Shown in pieces: positions 14,664 through 22,722 of a DNA stretch of 64,000 nucleotides. Position numbers and translations under genes: made by a program. Below the pieces are notes generated by a model. That model was not told the DNA's origin. It ran no database searches and saw only the letters and a list, made by a program, of their open reading frames with translations. Within the stretch, counting starts at the first letter, position 1, and each line of letters begins with the position of its first letter. Source of the stretch: Staphylococcus schweitzeri (lineage in GTDB: Bacteria; Bacillota; Bacilli; Staphylococcales; Staphylococcaceae); NCBI RefSeq assembly GCF_002902405.1, contig NZ_PPQS01000039.1, forward strand, positions 136,218 to 200,217, in the 5' to 3' direction.

Positions 14664-15668
14664 TTATTCCCTCTCCTCATTTGGCTTTGAAAAATGTTCA
14701 TATGCTAATGCTGTAGCTTTTCTACCACGCGGTGTACGTTCTAAAAATCCTTTTTGAATTAAAAAAGGTTCGTAAACGTCTTCAATTGTAATTCTCTCTT
14801 CACCAATCGTTACTGCAATCGTATCTAATCCTACAGGCCCACCATTATATTGATTAATTATGCAATTCATCATTTTATGATCAATATAATCCAATCCATG
14901 TTGATCTACTTGAAGTAAACCTAACGCATGTTTAGTAGTTTTGATGTAGATTTGATCATCTTCATTCACTTGTTGGAAATCACGCACACGTTTTAATAAA
15001 CGATTCGCTACACGTGGTGTGCCTCGAGAACGTTTAGCAAGCTCAATGGCACTAGCTTCATCTATAACAGTTCCTAAAACTTCTGCAGTTCTAATGATAA
15101 TCTCTTTTAAATCTGATTCGTTATAGTATTCTAACCTTAAATGCACACCAAATCGATCTCGTAAAGGGCCTGTTAAGCTTCCAGCTCGGGTAGTCGCTCC
15201 AACCAAAGTAAATGGAGGTAAATCGATTCGGATACTTCTAGCCTCATCACCTTTACCTATAATAATATCTAAAAAGAAATCTTCCATTGCAGGATATAAA
15301 ACTTCTTCAACTACACTACTTAATCTGTGTATTTCATCAATAAATAACACATCTCCTGGTTGAAGACCCGATAATATAGCAGCTAAATCGCCAGGTCTTT
15401 CTAAGGAAGGGCCTGACACTGTACGTATATTAACGTCCATTTCATTAGCAATAATATTAGATAATGTTGTCTTACCTAGTCCAGGGGGGCCAAAAAGCAA
15501 TACATGATCTAATGGTTCATGGCGTAGTTTAGCTGCTTTTATAAATACTTCTAAATTACTTTTTATTGAATTTTGACCAATATATTGTCGTAATCTCGTA
15601 GGTCTTAACGACAATTCAAAATTAGATTCTTCACTATGCATTGATTGATCAACCATACGTTCATCCAT
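14664..15668 (-). CDS. ruvB: Holliday junction branch-migration ATPase RuvB
   Basis: AAA+ hexameric motor driving branch migration together with RuvA. The 334 residues show Walker [10 protein letters not shown], Walker B FIDEIHRL, sensor 1 GATTRAG and the arginine-finger region [11 protein letters not shown], then a C-terminal winged helix ([24 protein letters not shown]). A GGGGGAAG site precedes the ATG at 15666-15668. It directly follows ruvA and abuts queA. No ruvC is present, in keeping with Firmicutes, which use RecU. Confidence 0.97.
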   Translation of the reverse strand: MDERMVDQSMHSEESNFELSLRPTRLRQYIGQNSIKSNLEVFIKAAKLRHEPLDHVLLFGPPGLGKTTLSNIIANEMDVNIRTVSGPSLERPGDLAAILSGLQPGDVLFIDEIHRLSSVVEEVLYPAMEDFFLDIIIGKGDEARSIRIDLPPFTLVGATTRAGSLTGPLRDRFGVHLRLEYYNESDLKEIIIRTAEVLGTVIDEASAIELAKRSRGTPRVANRLLKRVRDFQQVNEDDQIYIKTTKHALGLLQVDQHGLDYIDHKMMNCIINQYNGGPVGLDTIAVTIGEERITIEDVYEPFLIQKGFLERTPRGRKATALAYEHFSKPNEERE

Positions 15669-15699
15669 GACAACACTTCCCCCATCAATCTATTTAAAT

Positions 15700-16302
15700 T
15701 TAAGATACAACTATTTGTAGGCCTGCTTTTACAGCCTCATCAACAGAGTCGTATTTATTTTTATTTAACGCTTTCTCTACTTTTGTAAGTTCTCGTTTAG
15801 AATAACCCAATGCTTCTAATGCTAACATTGCCTCTTGTACAAATTGATCTTGTACTGTAGAGGTTGGATCTACTTGCAATAATGAATCGCTATCTTCTTC
15901 AGTAATTTTTACTTTGCCTTTTAAATCTAATACAATTTGCCTTGCTGTCTTTTTACCGATTCCAGGAAATTTAGTTAAATACGTATCATTTTCATTTTCA
16001 ATAGCACGTTTTACCTCGTTAGGTGTACTAGTTGCTAAAATAGCCAATGCAGATTTAGGTCCAATACCAGTAACTTTAATTAAACTCAAAAACATATCTT
16101 TTTCTTCTTCGCTACTAAAACCATATAATAATTGGGCATCTTCACGTACTATTAAAGATGTGTGTATTAAAACATCGTGATCTAAATACTTTTGAAAACG
16201 ATAAGAATTTGGTGTTTGAATTTCATACCCAACGCCTGCAGTTTCAACAACCACATGTGTCGGATATAAATGTGTTAACTTGCCTTTGACATACGCGTAC
16301 AT
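15700..16302 (-). CDS. ruvA: Holliday junction DNA helicase subunit RuvA
   Basis: Tetrameric junction-binding subunit that targets RuvB. The 200 residues comprise an OB fold ([20 protein letters not shown]), two helix-hairpin-helix motifs ([13 protein letters not shown] and [13 protein letters not shown]) and a C-terminal RuvB-binding domain. The frame extends to a GTG at 16311, but ATG 16300-16302 gives the conserved N-terminus with AAGGATG upstream. The gene begins 13 bases after the ACT-domain gene and starts the recombination/queuosine run. Confidence 0.96.
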   Translation of the reverse strand: MYAYVKGKLTHLYPTHVVVETAGVGYEIQTPNSYRFQKYLDHDVLIHTSLIVREDAQLLYGFSSEEEKDMFLSLIKVTGIGPKSALAILATSTPNEVKRAIENENDTYLTKFPGIGKKTARQIVLDLKGKVKITEEDSDSLLQVDPTSTVQDQFVQEAMLALEALGYSKRELTKVEKALNKNKYDSVDEAVKAGLQIVVS

Positions 16303-16315
16303 TTTTTGCACATCC

Positions 16316-16774
16316 TTACATACTCATACTAATTAATTCTACTTTAGAAACATAATCTAAATTTCTTAAAGCTACGATGACATCTTCCGCAGAAATGTCC
16401 TTAGATTTTGCATTTAAAGACAATGTGATGGTCGCTTTTTCTTCCATTGGAATACTTTGATGAATTGTTAAAACTGAAAGTTCTAATTTAGATATAACAT
16501 CTAAAACACGTGCTAACATACCGACTATGTCAGTAACGTACAATATTAATGTAAACTCTCTATGGTCTAACATTTTGTCATCTACTGGAAATATAGTTTC
16601 TCTATATTTGTAAAATGCACTTCTAGATAAATCAAACTGCTTAACTGCATCATAAATGGACAATGTAGGATCATTTTTTAAGGCATCTTTAATTTTCAAA
16701 GTTTTAACCACTGATTCTGGCAGTACATCTTCTCTAATTAAATAAAACTTTTTATAATCTTTATTGTCCATCAT
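16316..16774 (-). CDS. ACT domain-containing protein of the UPF0735/PheB-like family
   Basis: Unassigned protein of 152 residues conserved in Firmicutes and lying downstream of obg. The N-terminal half contains a helix-turn-helix-like segment ([20 protein letters not shown]); the C-terminal half is an ACT domain ([20 protein letters not shown]), a fold that binds amino acids. This suggests a small ligand-responsive regulator. In B. subtilis the homologue beside obg is called pheB, but a role in phenylalanine synthesis is not established and I do not transfer it. Nine bases separate it from the obg stop, so it is co-transcribed with obg. Confidence 0.85.
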   Translation of the reverse strand: MMDNKDYKKFYLIREDVLPESVVKTLKIKDALKNDPTLSIYDAVKQFDLSRSAFYKYRETIFPVDDKMLDHREFTLILYVTDIVGMLARVLDVISKLELSVLTIHQSIPMEEKATITLSLNAKSKDISAEDVIVALRNLDYVSKVELISMSM

Positions 16775-16783
16775 GCTACACTC

Positions 16784-18076
16784 CTATTCAACGAATTCAA
16801 ATTCTCCACCAAGAATTCTAACGATATCACCATTTGTACAACCGCGTTCTCTTAGAGCATCATCAATACCCATTGAGCGCATTTGTCGTGCAAAACGACG
16901 TACTGCTGGGTCACTATTAAAGTCAGTCATCTTGAACATTCTTTCAATTGCATTACCGCTCACTACATATGCACCATCATCATCTCTTGTAATTGTAAAT
17001 TTATCTTGTGAAGGTGTGTGTTTATAAAGAACACGATTGATACCTGCTGACTCTTCTTCTTCAACTGAGAAGTCAACATCTTTATATTCTTCTAATTTAT
17101 CAGCAATTGCATAAAGTAATTGATCAATATTTTCACGTGTAATTGTAGAAACTGGAATTACTTCTACATTATCACCAATTTCCTCTTTAAAAAGTTCTAA
17201 ATTGTCTTGCGATTCAGGTAAATCCATTTTATTAGCAACGACGATTTGAGGTCTATCCTCTAAACGTTGTTCATATGCAGCTAATTCTTGATTGATGACT
17301 TTATAATCTTCAATAGGGTCTCTACCTTCAGATCCACTCATATCAATCATATGCACAATAACTTTAGTTCTTTCAACATGTCTTAAAAACTGATGACCTA
17401 GACCAACACCATCTGATGCACCTTCAATTAAGCCAGGTAAGTCAGCCATAACAAAACTACGTTGATCCGGGGTTGAAACAACACCTAAGTTTGGCTTAAT
17501 AGTAGTAAAATGGTATGCACCAATTTTTGGCTTTGCTTTTGAAACAATTGATAATAATGTTGATTTACCAACACTTGGGAAACCTACTAATCCTACATCT
17601 GCTAATAATTTTAATTCTAAAGAAACGTCTAATTCCTCACCTGGTTCTCCTTTTTCACTAAAGTCAGGTGCAGGGTTTCTTGGCGTTGCAAAGCGTGAAT
17701 TTCCGCGACCTCCGCGACCACCTTTTGCTACGACAGCTCTTTGACCATCTTCAACAAGATCTGCTAATACTTCATCAGTTTCAACATTTTTTATAATTGT
17801 GCCCGGTGGCACTTTTAAGACTAAGTCTTCAGCATTTTTCCCGTGCATATTACTACTTTGTCCATTTTCACCTTTGTTTGCTTTAAAATGACGTTGGTAT
17901 CTAAAATCTAATAATGTTCTTAGTCCTTCGTCTACTTCAAATACAACAGAAGCACCTTTACCACCGTCACCGCCAGCTGGGCCACCAAACGGCACATATT
18001 TCTCTCTTCTATACGCGGTAATACCATTACCACCATCACCGGCTTTAAGAGATATTTTGACTTGATCGACAAACAT
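16784..18076 (-). CDS. obg: Ribosome-associated GTPase Obg (CgtA)
   Basis: Essential GTPase involved in 50S maturation and stringent signalling. The 430 residues show the glycine-rich Obg fold ([33 protein letters not shown]), a G domain with G1 [10 protein letters not shown]3 DLPGLIEGA and G4 NKMD, and a C-terminal OCT domain. A GTG three codons upstream overlaps the Shine-Dalgarno; ATG 18074-18076 with AGAGGTGA is chosen. rpmA ends with a terminator 350 bases upstream, so obg has its own promoter; an extended -10 (TGCTATAAT) is visible. Confidence 0.97.
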   Translation of the reverse strand: MFVDQVKISLKAGDGGNGITAYRREKYVPFGGPAGGDGGKGASVVFEVDEGLRTLLDFRYQRHFKANKGENGQSSNMHGKNAEDLVLKVPPGTIIKNVETDEVLADLVEDGQRAVVAKGGRGGRGNSRFATPRNPAPDFSEKGEPGEELDVSLELKLLADVGLVGFPSVGKSTLLSIVSKAKPKIGAYHFTTIKPNLGVVSTPDQRSFVMADLPGLIEGASDGVGLGHQFLRHVERTKVIVHMIDMSGSEGRDPIEDYKVINQELAAYEQRLEDRPQIVVANKMDLPESQDNLELFKEEIGDNVEVIPVSTITRENIDQLLYAIADKLEEYKDVDFSVEEEESAGINRVLYKHTPSQDKFTITRDDDGAYVVSGNAIERMFKMTDFNSDPAVRRFARQMRSMGIDDALRERGCTNGDIVRILGGEFEFVE

Positions 18077-18117
18077 ATATCTCACCTCTTTTACATATAA
18101 TTTTCATTTTACCAATA

Positions 18118-18126
18118 ATTATAGCA
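18118..18126 (-). promoter_or_regulatory. Putative extended -10 promoter of obg
   Basis: Minus-strand TGCTATAAT is a full extended -10 element 42 bases upstream of the obg ATG. No good -35 is present 17 bases upstream, which extended -10 promoters tolerate. Confidence 0.5.
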
Positions 18127-18154
18127 TATTAGAGCCCCTTATATATTGTAATTA

Positions 18155-18212
18155 ATTAGGGGCTCTTATGCAGTTGCATTTAAAGCTATTTGCCTTAAAA
18201 TACTTATTTATC
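18155..18212. repeat. Diverged direct repeat, copy A
   Basis: Segment beginning AGGGGCTCTTATGCAG aligns with copy B (18289-18347), roughly three-quarters identical by eye: shared blocks TCTTAT.CAG.TGC, TTTG.CTTAAA and CTTAT. Contains a TTTAAAGC/GCCTTAAA hairpin. Confidence 0.6.
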
Positions 18213-18288
18213 TCAGTAGCGAATATGATACGTTTCTTTCTTTAAATTCTGCAACTGTAATCCTTAATCTCTCTTTTATTGAAAATAA

Positions 18289-18347
18289 ATAGAGGTTCTT
18301 ATACAGCTGCTCTTAAGACTTTTTGTCTTAAATTCTTATATTTACAT
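18289..18347. repeat. Diverged direct repeat, copy B
   Basis: Begins AGAGGTTCTTATACAG and includes the palindrome TTAAGACTTTTTGTCTTAA. About 133 bases from copy A in the same orientation. Confidence 0.6.
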
Positions 18348-18391
18348 TCAATCAAATTCGTCATAATAGTAAAAACATCTCCATAAAAAGT

Positions 18392-18422
18392 AAAAAACAC
18401 CAGAAGATTCACTTCTGGTGTT
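18392..18422 (-). terminator. Terminator of rplU-prp-rpmA
   Basis: Stem aacaccagaag/cttctggtgtt with a short loop, followed on the minus strand by TTTTTTACTTTTT, 12 bases past the rpmA stop. Confidence 0.92.
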
Positions 18423-18434
18423 AACTAGACAAAA

Positions 18435-18719
18435 TTATTCAGCTACTGCGTATACAGAAACTTGTTTTTTGTCGCGACCTTTACGTTCGAATTTAACAAC
18501 GCCGTCGATTTTAGCGAATAATGTATCATCGCCACCACGACCTACATTTTCACCAGGGTAAATTTTAGTACCACGTTGGCGATATAAAATTGAACCACCT
18601 GTTACGAATTGACCGTCAGCACGTTTAGCACCTAAGCGTTTTGATTCAGAGTCACGTCCGTTTTTTGTAGAACTTACCCCTTTTTTAGATGCGAAGAATT
18701 GTAAGTTTAATTTTAACAT
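18435..18719 (-). CDS. rpmA: 50S ribosomal protein L27 (with cleavable N-terminal extension)
   Basis: L27 reaches the peptidyl-transferase centre of the 50S subunit. The 94-residue precursor begins [17 protein letters not shown]; in Firmicutes the first nine residues (through LQFF) are removed by the protease Prp, whose gene is directly upstream. The body has the usual [19 protein letters not shown] sequence. The start ATG 18717-18719 has GAGGTG 7 bases upstream; the longer frame to 18734 is not supported. Third gene of rplU-prp-rpmA, followed by a terminator. Confidence 0.97.
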
Positions 18720-18730
18720 CGGAATGCACC

Positions 18731-19051
18731 TCACTTATAATTTAATCTAATGTTCTCATTATATTCTTCTTCAATAGTTTGTAAAGAAACAAGCATTGCC
18801 TGAAGAATTAATTGCGCTTCATCGTTATTTGTATCAACACTTCTTATATGAAAATGACCACCATTGTCATCATAATTGATATCTGGTCTCTCAGATGTCA
18901 ATCCTATAATTGCATTAACACTACCAAACAATACAGCTGAAGCTCCAGCACATACGATATCATGACCATATTCACCATGGTTAGCATGGCCATCCATAAT
19001 AACGTCTGTTACTTTGCCTTCATCATTAACTGTAACATCAACAGTAATCAT
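18731..19051 (-). CDS. prp: Ribosomal-processing cysteine protease Prp
   Basis: Cysteine protease that removes the N-terminal extension of L27. In the 106 residues the catalytic pair is visible as H22 in [12 protein letters not shown] and C34 in IVCAGASA, spaced as in the known family. It lies between rplU and rpmA, five bases after rplU, the conserved location that links it to its substrate. Its presence matches the LQFF-A site seen in this L27. Confidence 0.95.
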   Translation of the reverse strand: MITVDVTVNDEGKVTDVIMDGHANHGEYGHDIVCAGASAVLFGSVNAIIGLTSERPDINYDDNGGHFHIRSVDTNNDEAQLILQAMLVSLQTIEEEYNENIRLNYK

Positions 19052-19056
19052 AATAA

Positions 19057-19365
19057 TTACGCGTTGATTTTTTCGATAGTTAATTTAGTGTATGGTTGAC
19101 GATGGCCTTTTTTACGTTTTGAATTTTTACGACGTTTGTATGTGAATACAGTAATTTTCTTACCGCGTCCTTGTTTATTAACAGTAGCAGTAACTGTAGC
19201 ACCTTCAACTGTTGGCGCTCCAACTTTAACTGAATCTCCACCTACAAATAATACTTTATCAAAAGTAAAAGTATCACCTTCGTTTACGTCTAATTTTTCA
19301 ACGAAGATTTCTTGACCTTCTTCTACTTTGATTTGTTTTCCACCTGTTTCAATAATAGCAAACAT
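19057..19365 (-). CDS. rplU: 50S ribosomal protein L21
   Basis: Binds 23S rRNA in the large subunit. The 102-residue product starts [14 protein letters not shown] and ends with the basic [16 protein letters not shown] tail typical of L21. ATG 19363-19365 has a perfect AGGAGGTG upstream, so the GTG-type extension to 19374 is rejected. First gene of rplU-prp-rpmA; the 290-base leader in front contains repeated hairpins and is likely regulatory. Confidence 0.97.
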   Translation of the reverse strand: MFAIIETGGKQIKVEEGQEIFVEKLDVNEGDTFTFDKVLFVGGDSVKVGAPTVEGATVTATVNKQGRGKKITVFTYKRRKNSKRKKGHRQPYTKLTIEKINA

Positions 19366-19418
19366 ACTTTGCACCTCCTGTATAATAAGTCACGCCATAT
19401 ATAGGTGACACTTGTTAT

Positions 19419-19446
19419 TGAGTAAAGCGTTCGCACTCTTCGTTGT
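19419..19446. repeat. 28-base direct repeat, copy 1
   Basis: Reads tgagtaaagcgttcgcactc followed by ttcgttgt; identical to 19545-19572. Contains nested arms gagt/actc and gcg/cgc. Confidence 0.85.
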
Positions 19447-19544
19447 TTTGTTCGAAACTCGAGTCATTTATAAAAATAAACTCTTCTCATTTCTCTCTTC
19501 AACGCCTTGATTGTCAATCGCTTTCTTTCAATAACTTCTGCATA

Positions 19545-19572
19545 TGAGTAAAGCGTTCGCACTCTTCGTTGT
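19545..19572. repeat. 28-base direct repeat, copy 2
   Basis: Exact match of 19419-19446, offset by 126 bases in the same orientation. Confidence 0.85.
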
Positions 19573-19659
19573 ATCAATCGCTTTATTCCTTAATCATGTT
19601 CTTGAACCTATATTTGAGCGGTTGTATGTAGCTACTTATAACTACTCAACTATTGCATC

Positions 19660-20190
19660 TTACCATTGACGACGTTTCATGTCAATGTCATTGTTCGTTT
19701 TTTTAATGAACTTTATAATCAATGGATACAGTATTATTAGCAGTACAAAATTTAATAATAATGTCGGCAGCAATCTAAATACAACGAAATGGATAAAATC
19801 AAATTGAATAAATCCTAGCATTCCATAAATCAATGCAACATATATTTCTAATAATATTGTACTTCCTAGAATAATTGCGAATAGCATAGTGTGATCTTTA
19901 TAAAAAATTTTAAAGAAACGATCTATAAGAGCTAAAAATAGTATATAACCAAATAAATACACTCCATAAATGCTTCCATAGTATACATCAGTCATTAATC
20001 CAATAAATATACTCAGCATTAATGACACACCAAAACCTCTATAAACTACCATCATTAATATGTACATAAAGGTTAAGTGTGGTACAAAAATAATTTCAAA
20101 TTTTCCAATATGCATTGGGATGAGTAGTCCAATTGCGGTATCAATATAAAATAATAAAATCCCTATCAAAAAATAATACAAAGTACGCAT
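19660..20190 (-). CDS. mreD: Rod-shape-determining-type membrane protein MreD
   Basis: Polytopic membrane protein of the elongation machinery that pairs with MreC. The 176 residues are strongly hydrophobic with about five membrane helices (YYFLIGILLFYIDTAIGLLI at the start) and a basic C-terminal tail. The ATG overlaps the mreC stop by one base (TAATG), which with only a weak ribosome site suggests translational coupling. No mreB is adjacent; staphylococci keep MreCD without MreB. Confidence 0.93.
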   Translation of the reverse strand: MRTLYYFLIGILLFYIDTAIGLLIPMHIGKFEIIFVPHLTFMYILMMVVYRGFGVSLMLSIFIGLMTDVYYGSIYGVYLFGYILFLALIDRFFKIFYKDHTMLFAIILGSTILLEIYVALIYGMLGFIQFDFIHFVVFRLLPTLLLNFVLLIILYPLIIKFIKKTNNDIDMKRRQW

Positions 20191-21032
20191 TATTTATCCC
20201 TGCTTTCATCGTCAGGTATCGTTTTAGGATCTCTTTTAGCAACATAAACATGACTTAAATCTGATAAATCCGCACCGGTTTTAACTCTAACCTCTTTAGC
20301 TAAGCCGTATTGATCATTCTGAACCTTCGTGACTTCACCTATATACAAATTACTTGGCAATTGATCTGCAAGTCCACTAGTAACTACTTTATCCCCTTTA
20401 GAAATATTATCTCGGTTATTTATATCACTAATTACTAACTCAGAGTTCTTTTCATCATATCGATCAATCAAACCGAAAATATTTTTAGACCCATGTTGTA
20501 TATTTACAGATAATTTACCTGCACGCGTATTAGTTGAAATTAAATCTACTTGTGAAGAAAACTTATTCACTTTAGTTACTCTTCCAACAAAACCTTGCGA
20601 CGTCATTACAGCCATATTAGAAGTAATACCTGATTTCGAACCTTTATCAATCACAAGTGTATTCATCCATTGATCAGGATTTCTTGCTAATACTGTAGTT
20701 GAAATCGGATCATATTTTGAAATATCTTTTAAATCAAGCTCTTTTTTTAGCTTATTATTTTCCGCTTCTAATTGTTGGTTTTTAGATTCTAATTGGCTTA
20801 TTTTATTTTTAGCCTCTTTTGAATCTCCCTTTTTAAAAAAGTCTCCAATTGCACCAGCAACAAAATTAACTGGATAACTCACAACTCGTTGCCCAAAAGA
20901 CACAGAATCACCTATGTATTGTTCAGGAGGTGATTGAGATTGTGATCGTATGGACAGCCCAATAAGCGCAATAAAAACGATGATTGCACATAAAACAACA
21001 ATTAATTTGTTATTTTTAAAAAACTTAAGCAC
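20190..21032 (-). CDS. mreC: Rod-shape-determining protein MreC
   Basis: Bitopic membrane protein with an extracytoplasmic scaffold domain. The 280 residues show one N-terminal helix (about 8-27, LIVVLCAIIVFIALIGLSI), a coiled coil (about 72-105, KNKISQLESKNQQLEAE) and a beta-rich domain containing VARNPDQ-like and GLIDRYDEKNSELV segments. GTG 21030-21032 is chosen because GAGGTG stands 6 bases upstream; a GTG three codons earlier overlaps that site. Forms a two-gene operon with mreD. Confidence 0.94.
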   Translation of the reverse strand: MLKFFKNNKLIVVLCAIIVFIALIGLSIRSQSQSPPEQYIGDSVSFGQRVVSYPVNFVAGAIGDFFKKGDSKEAKNKISQLESKNQQLEAENNKLKKELDLKDISKYDPISTTVLARNPDQWMNTLVIDKGSKSGITSNMAVMTSQGFVGRVTKVNKFSSQVDLISTNTRAGKLSVNIQHGSKNIFGLIDRYDEKNSELVISDINNRDNISKGDKVVTSGLADQLPSNLYIGEVTKVQNDQYGLAKEVRVKTGADLSDLSHVYVAKRDPKTIPDDESRDK

Positions 21033-21169
21033 CCAGAACACCTCTATTTTGTCAAAATATTATATATCCTTTTCTATTTTATATTACTCCCCTAATGAAA
21101 TAAAGCACTAACTTTTAATTACCTTGAAAATAAACTTAGCTTTCAATAAATCTAACTTCTTTATAATAA

Positions 21170-21212
21170 AAATAACTACCAGCAAAATATTTTAATTGCT
21201 AGTAGTTACTAT
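21170..21212 (-). terminator. Terminator downstream of the 39-codon frame
   Basis: Minus-strand stem aactactagcaa/ttgctggtagtt with an AT loop followed by ATTTTTATT, 16 bases past the stop at 21228. Confidence 0.75.
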
Positions 21213-21227
21213 AATTATTTTTAATAT

Positions 21228-21347
21228 TTATTTGTTTGTGTCGTTCGATCTTTCGCTGTTGGTTGACTGTGATTGTCTCCAACGGGCAAATAAATTTTGG
21301 GCTTTTTGTTGTTCATTAGCTTGTTTTTGTTTTGTTTGTTCTGCCAT
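21228..21347 (-). CDS. Putative 39-residue hydrophilic small protein
   Basis: A short frame MAEQTKQKQANEQQ... running to ...ERSNDTNK, rich in Gln, Lys, Asn and Ser, with one hydrophobic/aromatic patch (NLFARWRQ) in the middle. An AAGGTTGGTG sequence ends 8 bases before the ATG and a good terminator follows the stop. It lies 71 bases after the 156-residue membrane protein gene and could share its transcript. No family recognised. It could be a real small protein or just a transcribed 3' tail; the terminator and ribosome-like site tip me toward real. Confidence 0.5.
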   Translation of the reverse strand: MAEQTKQKQANEQQKAQNLFARWRQSQSTNSERSNDTNK

Positions 21348-21418
21348 TTGAACTACACCAACCTTTTATATATTCTAACGACAGGATAACTAAAATGATT
21401 TTTGTATGCAAAGAATTT

Positions 21419-21892
21419 CTATTGATATGCATTTTCTGGTTTTAATTGTAAATTTTGCCCTAATTCATTTAAGTCCTGTTGCATTTCGAATTCTGTATTA
21501 TAAACTCTCATGGATTCATCTCCAAATTTATAAAGTATAAATTCATCCCCTCTTTGACCAATTACATATTTATCATTATATGCCATTCGATTCATACCTG
21601 ATACAGCCATAAATTCTTGTTTATCTATCATATTAAATACATTTTTAATTTGACTTAACGGTACATTTTTAATCAAATCATTTTCTTTCAATGAATATTT
21701 TTCTCCACTTACATAAACATGTTGTGTATCATTCGTTGGCTGTGCAACTTGCCCAGTATGATCTGGCGTTTGGTTAACTGGATTCCAATCTTGTTCTTTT
21801 AAAAAAGGCGCGTATTTCAAGGCGATATATACAATCACTATAATCGCAATTACTGCTATAATATTTTTAATCATACTTAATATAAATCTCAT
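21419..21892 (-). CDS. Membrane-anchored hypothetical protein (possibly DUF4930)
   Basis: A 157-residue product with one N-terminal membrane helix (about 7-27, MIKNIIAVIAIIVIVYIALKY) and an extracytoplasmic soluble domain starting with a Pro/Thr/Gln-rich linker (NPVNQTPDHTGQVAQPTN). The domain contains FMAVSGMNRMAYNDKYVIGQ and ends QLKPENAYQ. From memory it resembles the staphylococcal DUF4930 family; function unknown. GGAGGCG-type sequence precedes the ATG at 21890-21892. It is upstream of mreCD in transcription order but the intervening terminator suggests a separate unit. Confidence 0.75.
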   Translation of the reverse strand: MRFILSMIKNIIAVIAIIVIVYIALKYAPFLKEQDWNPVNQTPDHTGQVAQPTNDTQHVYVSGEKYSLKENDLIKNVPLSQIKNVFNMIDKQEFMAVSGMNRMAYNDKYVIGQRGDEFILYKFGDESMRVYNTEFEMQQDLNELGQNLQLKPENAYQ

Positions 21893-22052
21893 AGGTCGCC
21901 TCCATTAGTCTTCAAACTATTATATAGTTTGTCATATATATTTTCATCAGTCTTCAGGCTTAATCACACTATATCTTTGGACTGATGCATCTTAATTAAA
22001 AATAGCTTATACTTTATTTATGTTTTAAATGCTTATGAGGAGGTTCGTAATA

Positions 22053-22244
22053 TTGAGTATACTAACAATCATATTAATAGCACTATTAGTAATCCTCCTT
22101 TTTAGAGTTGGACTTTCTATTTTGCGATTCTTAATTTATATCGGTGTCATTTTATTATGTTTGTATTTAGGATATCAAGGCTTAATTTGGTTACTTGATT
22201 TTTTCCAAATTAATACAGGATTATTACCACAATTCCAATTATAG
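22053..22244 (+). CDS. Small two-helix membrane protein
   Basis: A 63-residue, almost wholly hydrophobic product with two membrane segments (about residues 2-20 and 22-50) and a short tail ending GLLPQFQL. The frame is open from an ATG at 22029, but GAGGAGG lies inside that extension and 9 bases before TTG 22053-22055, so the TTG is the likely start. It is an isolated plus-strand gene divergent from the 157-residue protein and convergent with the next one, with a shared terminator. No family recognised. Confidence 0.65.
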   Translation: MSILTIILIALLVILLFRVGLSILRFLIYIGVILLCLYLGYQGLIWLLDFFQINTGLLPQFQL

Positions 22245-22270
22245 TAAATATAAAATCATATTAATATAAC

Positions 22271-22336
22271 AAAACTCCTAATGAACTAGATTAAATTTTT
22301 GTTTAACTAGTTAAGCATTAGGAGTTTTAATTTTTT
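22271..22336. terminator. Bidirectional terminator between convergent genes
   Basis: Arms aaaactcctaatg and cattaggagtttt enclose an AT-rich loop with an inner ttaaa/tttaa pair, followed by TTTTTT on the plus strand. It serves the small plus-strand gene and the minus-strand membrane protein. Confidence 0.85.
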
Positions 22337-22369
22337 ATTTCTGATAAATAACTTACATATAACAATTCA

Positions 22370-22654
22370 TTATTTACGTCCAAATGCATTAGATAAAAAT
22401 CGCAATAATGCATAGCTACCGCTGAGTAATAGTCCCCAAACGATACCAGTAAATATTGAACCAACAGCTACACTAAATAAAGGAATTGATTGCTTCGTGA
22501 CGATCACACCTGCTAGTGCTGTAACTAGTATACCTACTGATGAAAATATCACCGTCATTAATAGATTACGTTTTGTTACAGGTTCATTCTTTATGTTTAA
22601 TTGCATTGTATATACCATTGGTACTAGAACCCCGATAATTATAAATAGCGTCAC
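22370..22654 (-). CDS. Small polytopic membrane protein, function unknown
   Basis: A 94-residue product beginning (GTG)TLFIIIGVLVPMVYTMQL with about three membrane helices (roughly 2-17, 32-55 and 62-85) and a basic end (RFLSNAFGRK). The open frame reaches 22696, but GGAGG occurs 7 bases before GTG 22652-22654, fixing the start there. It is the last gene downstream of comC-radC, 68 bases after radC. No function can be assigned. Confidence 0.7.
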   Translation of the reverse strand: MTLFIIIGVLVPMVYTMQLNIKNEPVTKRNLLMTVIFSSVGILVTALAGVIVTKQSIPLFSVAVGSIFTGIVWGLLLSGSYALLRFLSNAFGRK

Positions 22655-22722
22655 TGTTTTTCCTCCAAATGATTGTACTTCGTAGGTATTATACACAAGA
22701 ATTGTTAGTAATTCTATTAACT

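Larger units (their letters stand above)
18077..18434. other. rpmA/obg intergenic region with duplicated hairpin segments
   Basis: No gene seen. It holds the obg promoter, a perfect inverted repeat agagcccctta/taaggggctct-type hairpin (about 18131-18167) and two diverged copies of a roughly 57-base segment (18155-18212 and 18289-18347), each able to form a short hairpin. The rpmA terminator closes the region at 18392-18422. Confidence 0.6.
19366..19659 (-). promoter_or_regulatory. rplU leader (L21-leader region) with direct repeats
   Basis: About 290 untranslated bases separate mreD from rplU. Rfam describes an L21 leader at this position in Firmicutes, presumed to bind L21 and regulate the operon; I can match location but not verify the covariance model. 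The region holds two identical 28-base copies of a hairpin-forming segment plus related tcaatcgcttt pieces. The promoter was not resolved. Confidence 0.55.

Noticed and set aside
18131-18167. agagcccc/ggggctct hairpin as a terminator
   Set aside because: No T run follows on either strand, and it lies directly upstream of the obg -10, so a terminator role is unlikely.
19419-19572. Two 28-base repeats as a minimal CRISPR array
   Set aside because: Only two copies, a 98-base interval, no cas genes, and located in a ribosomal leader.
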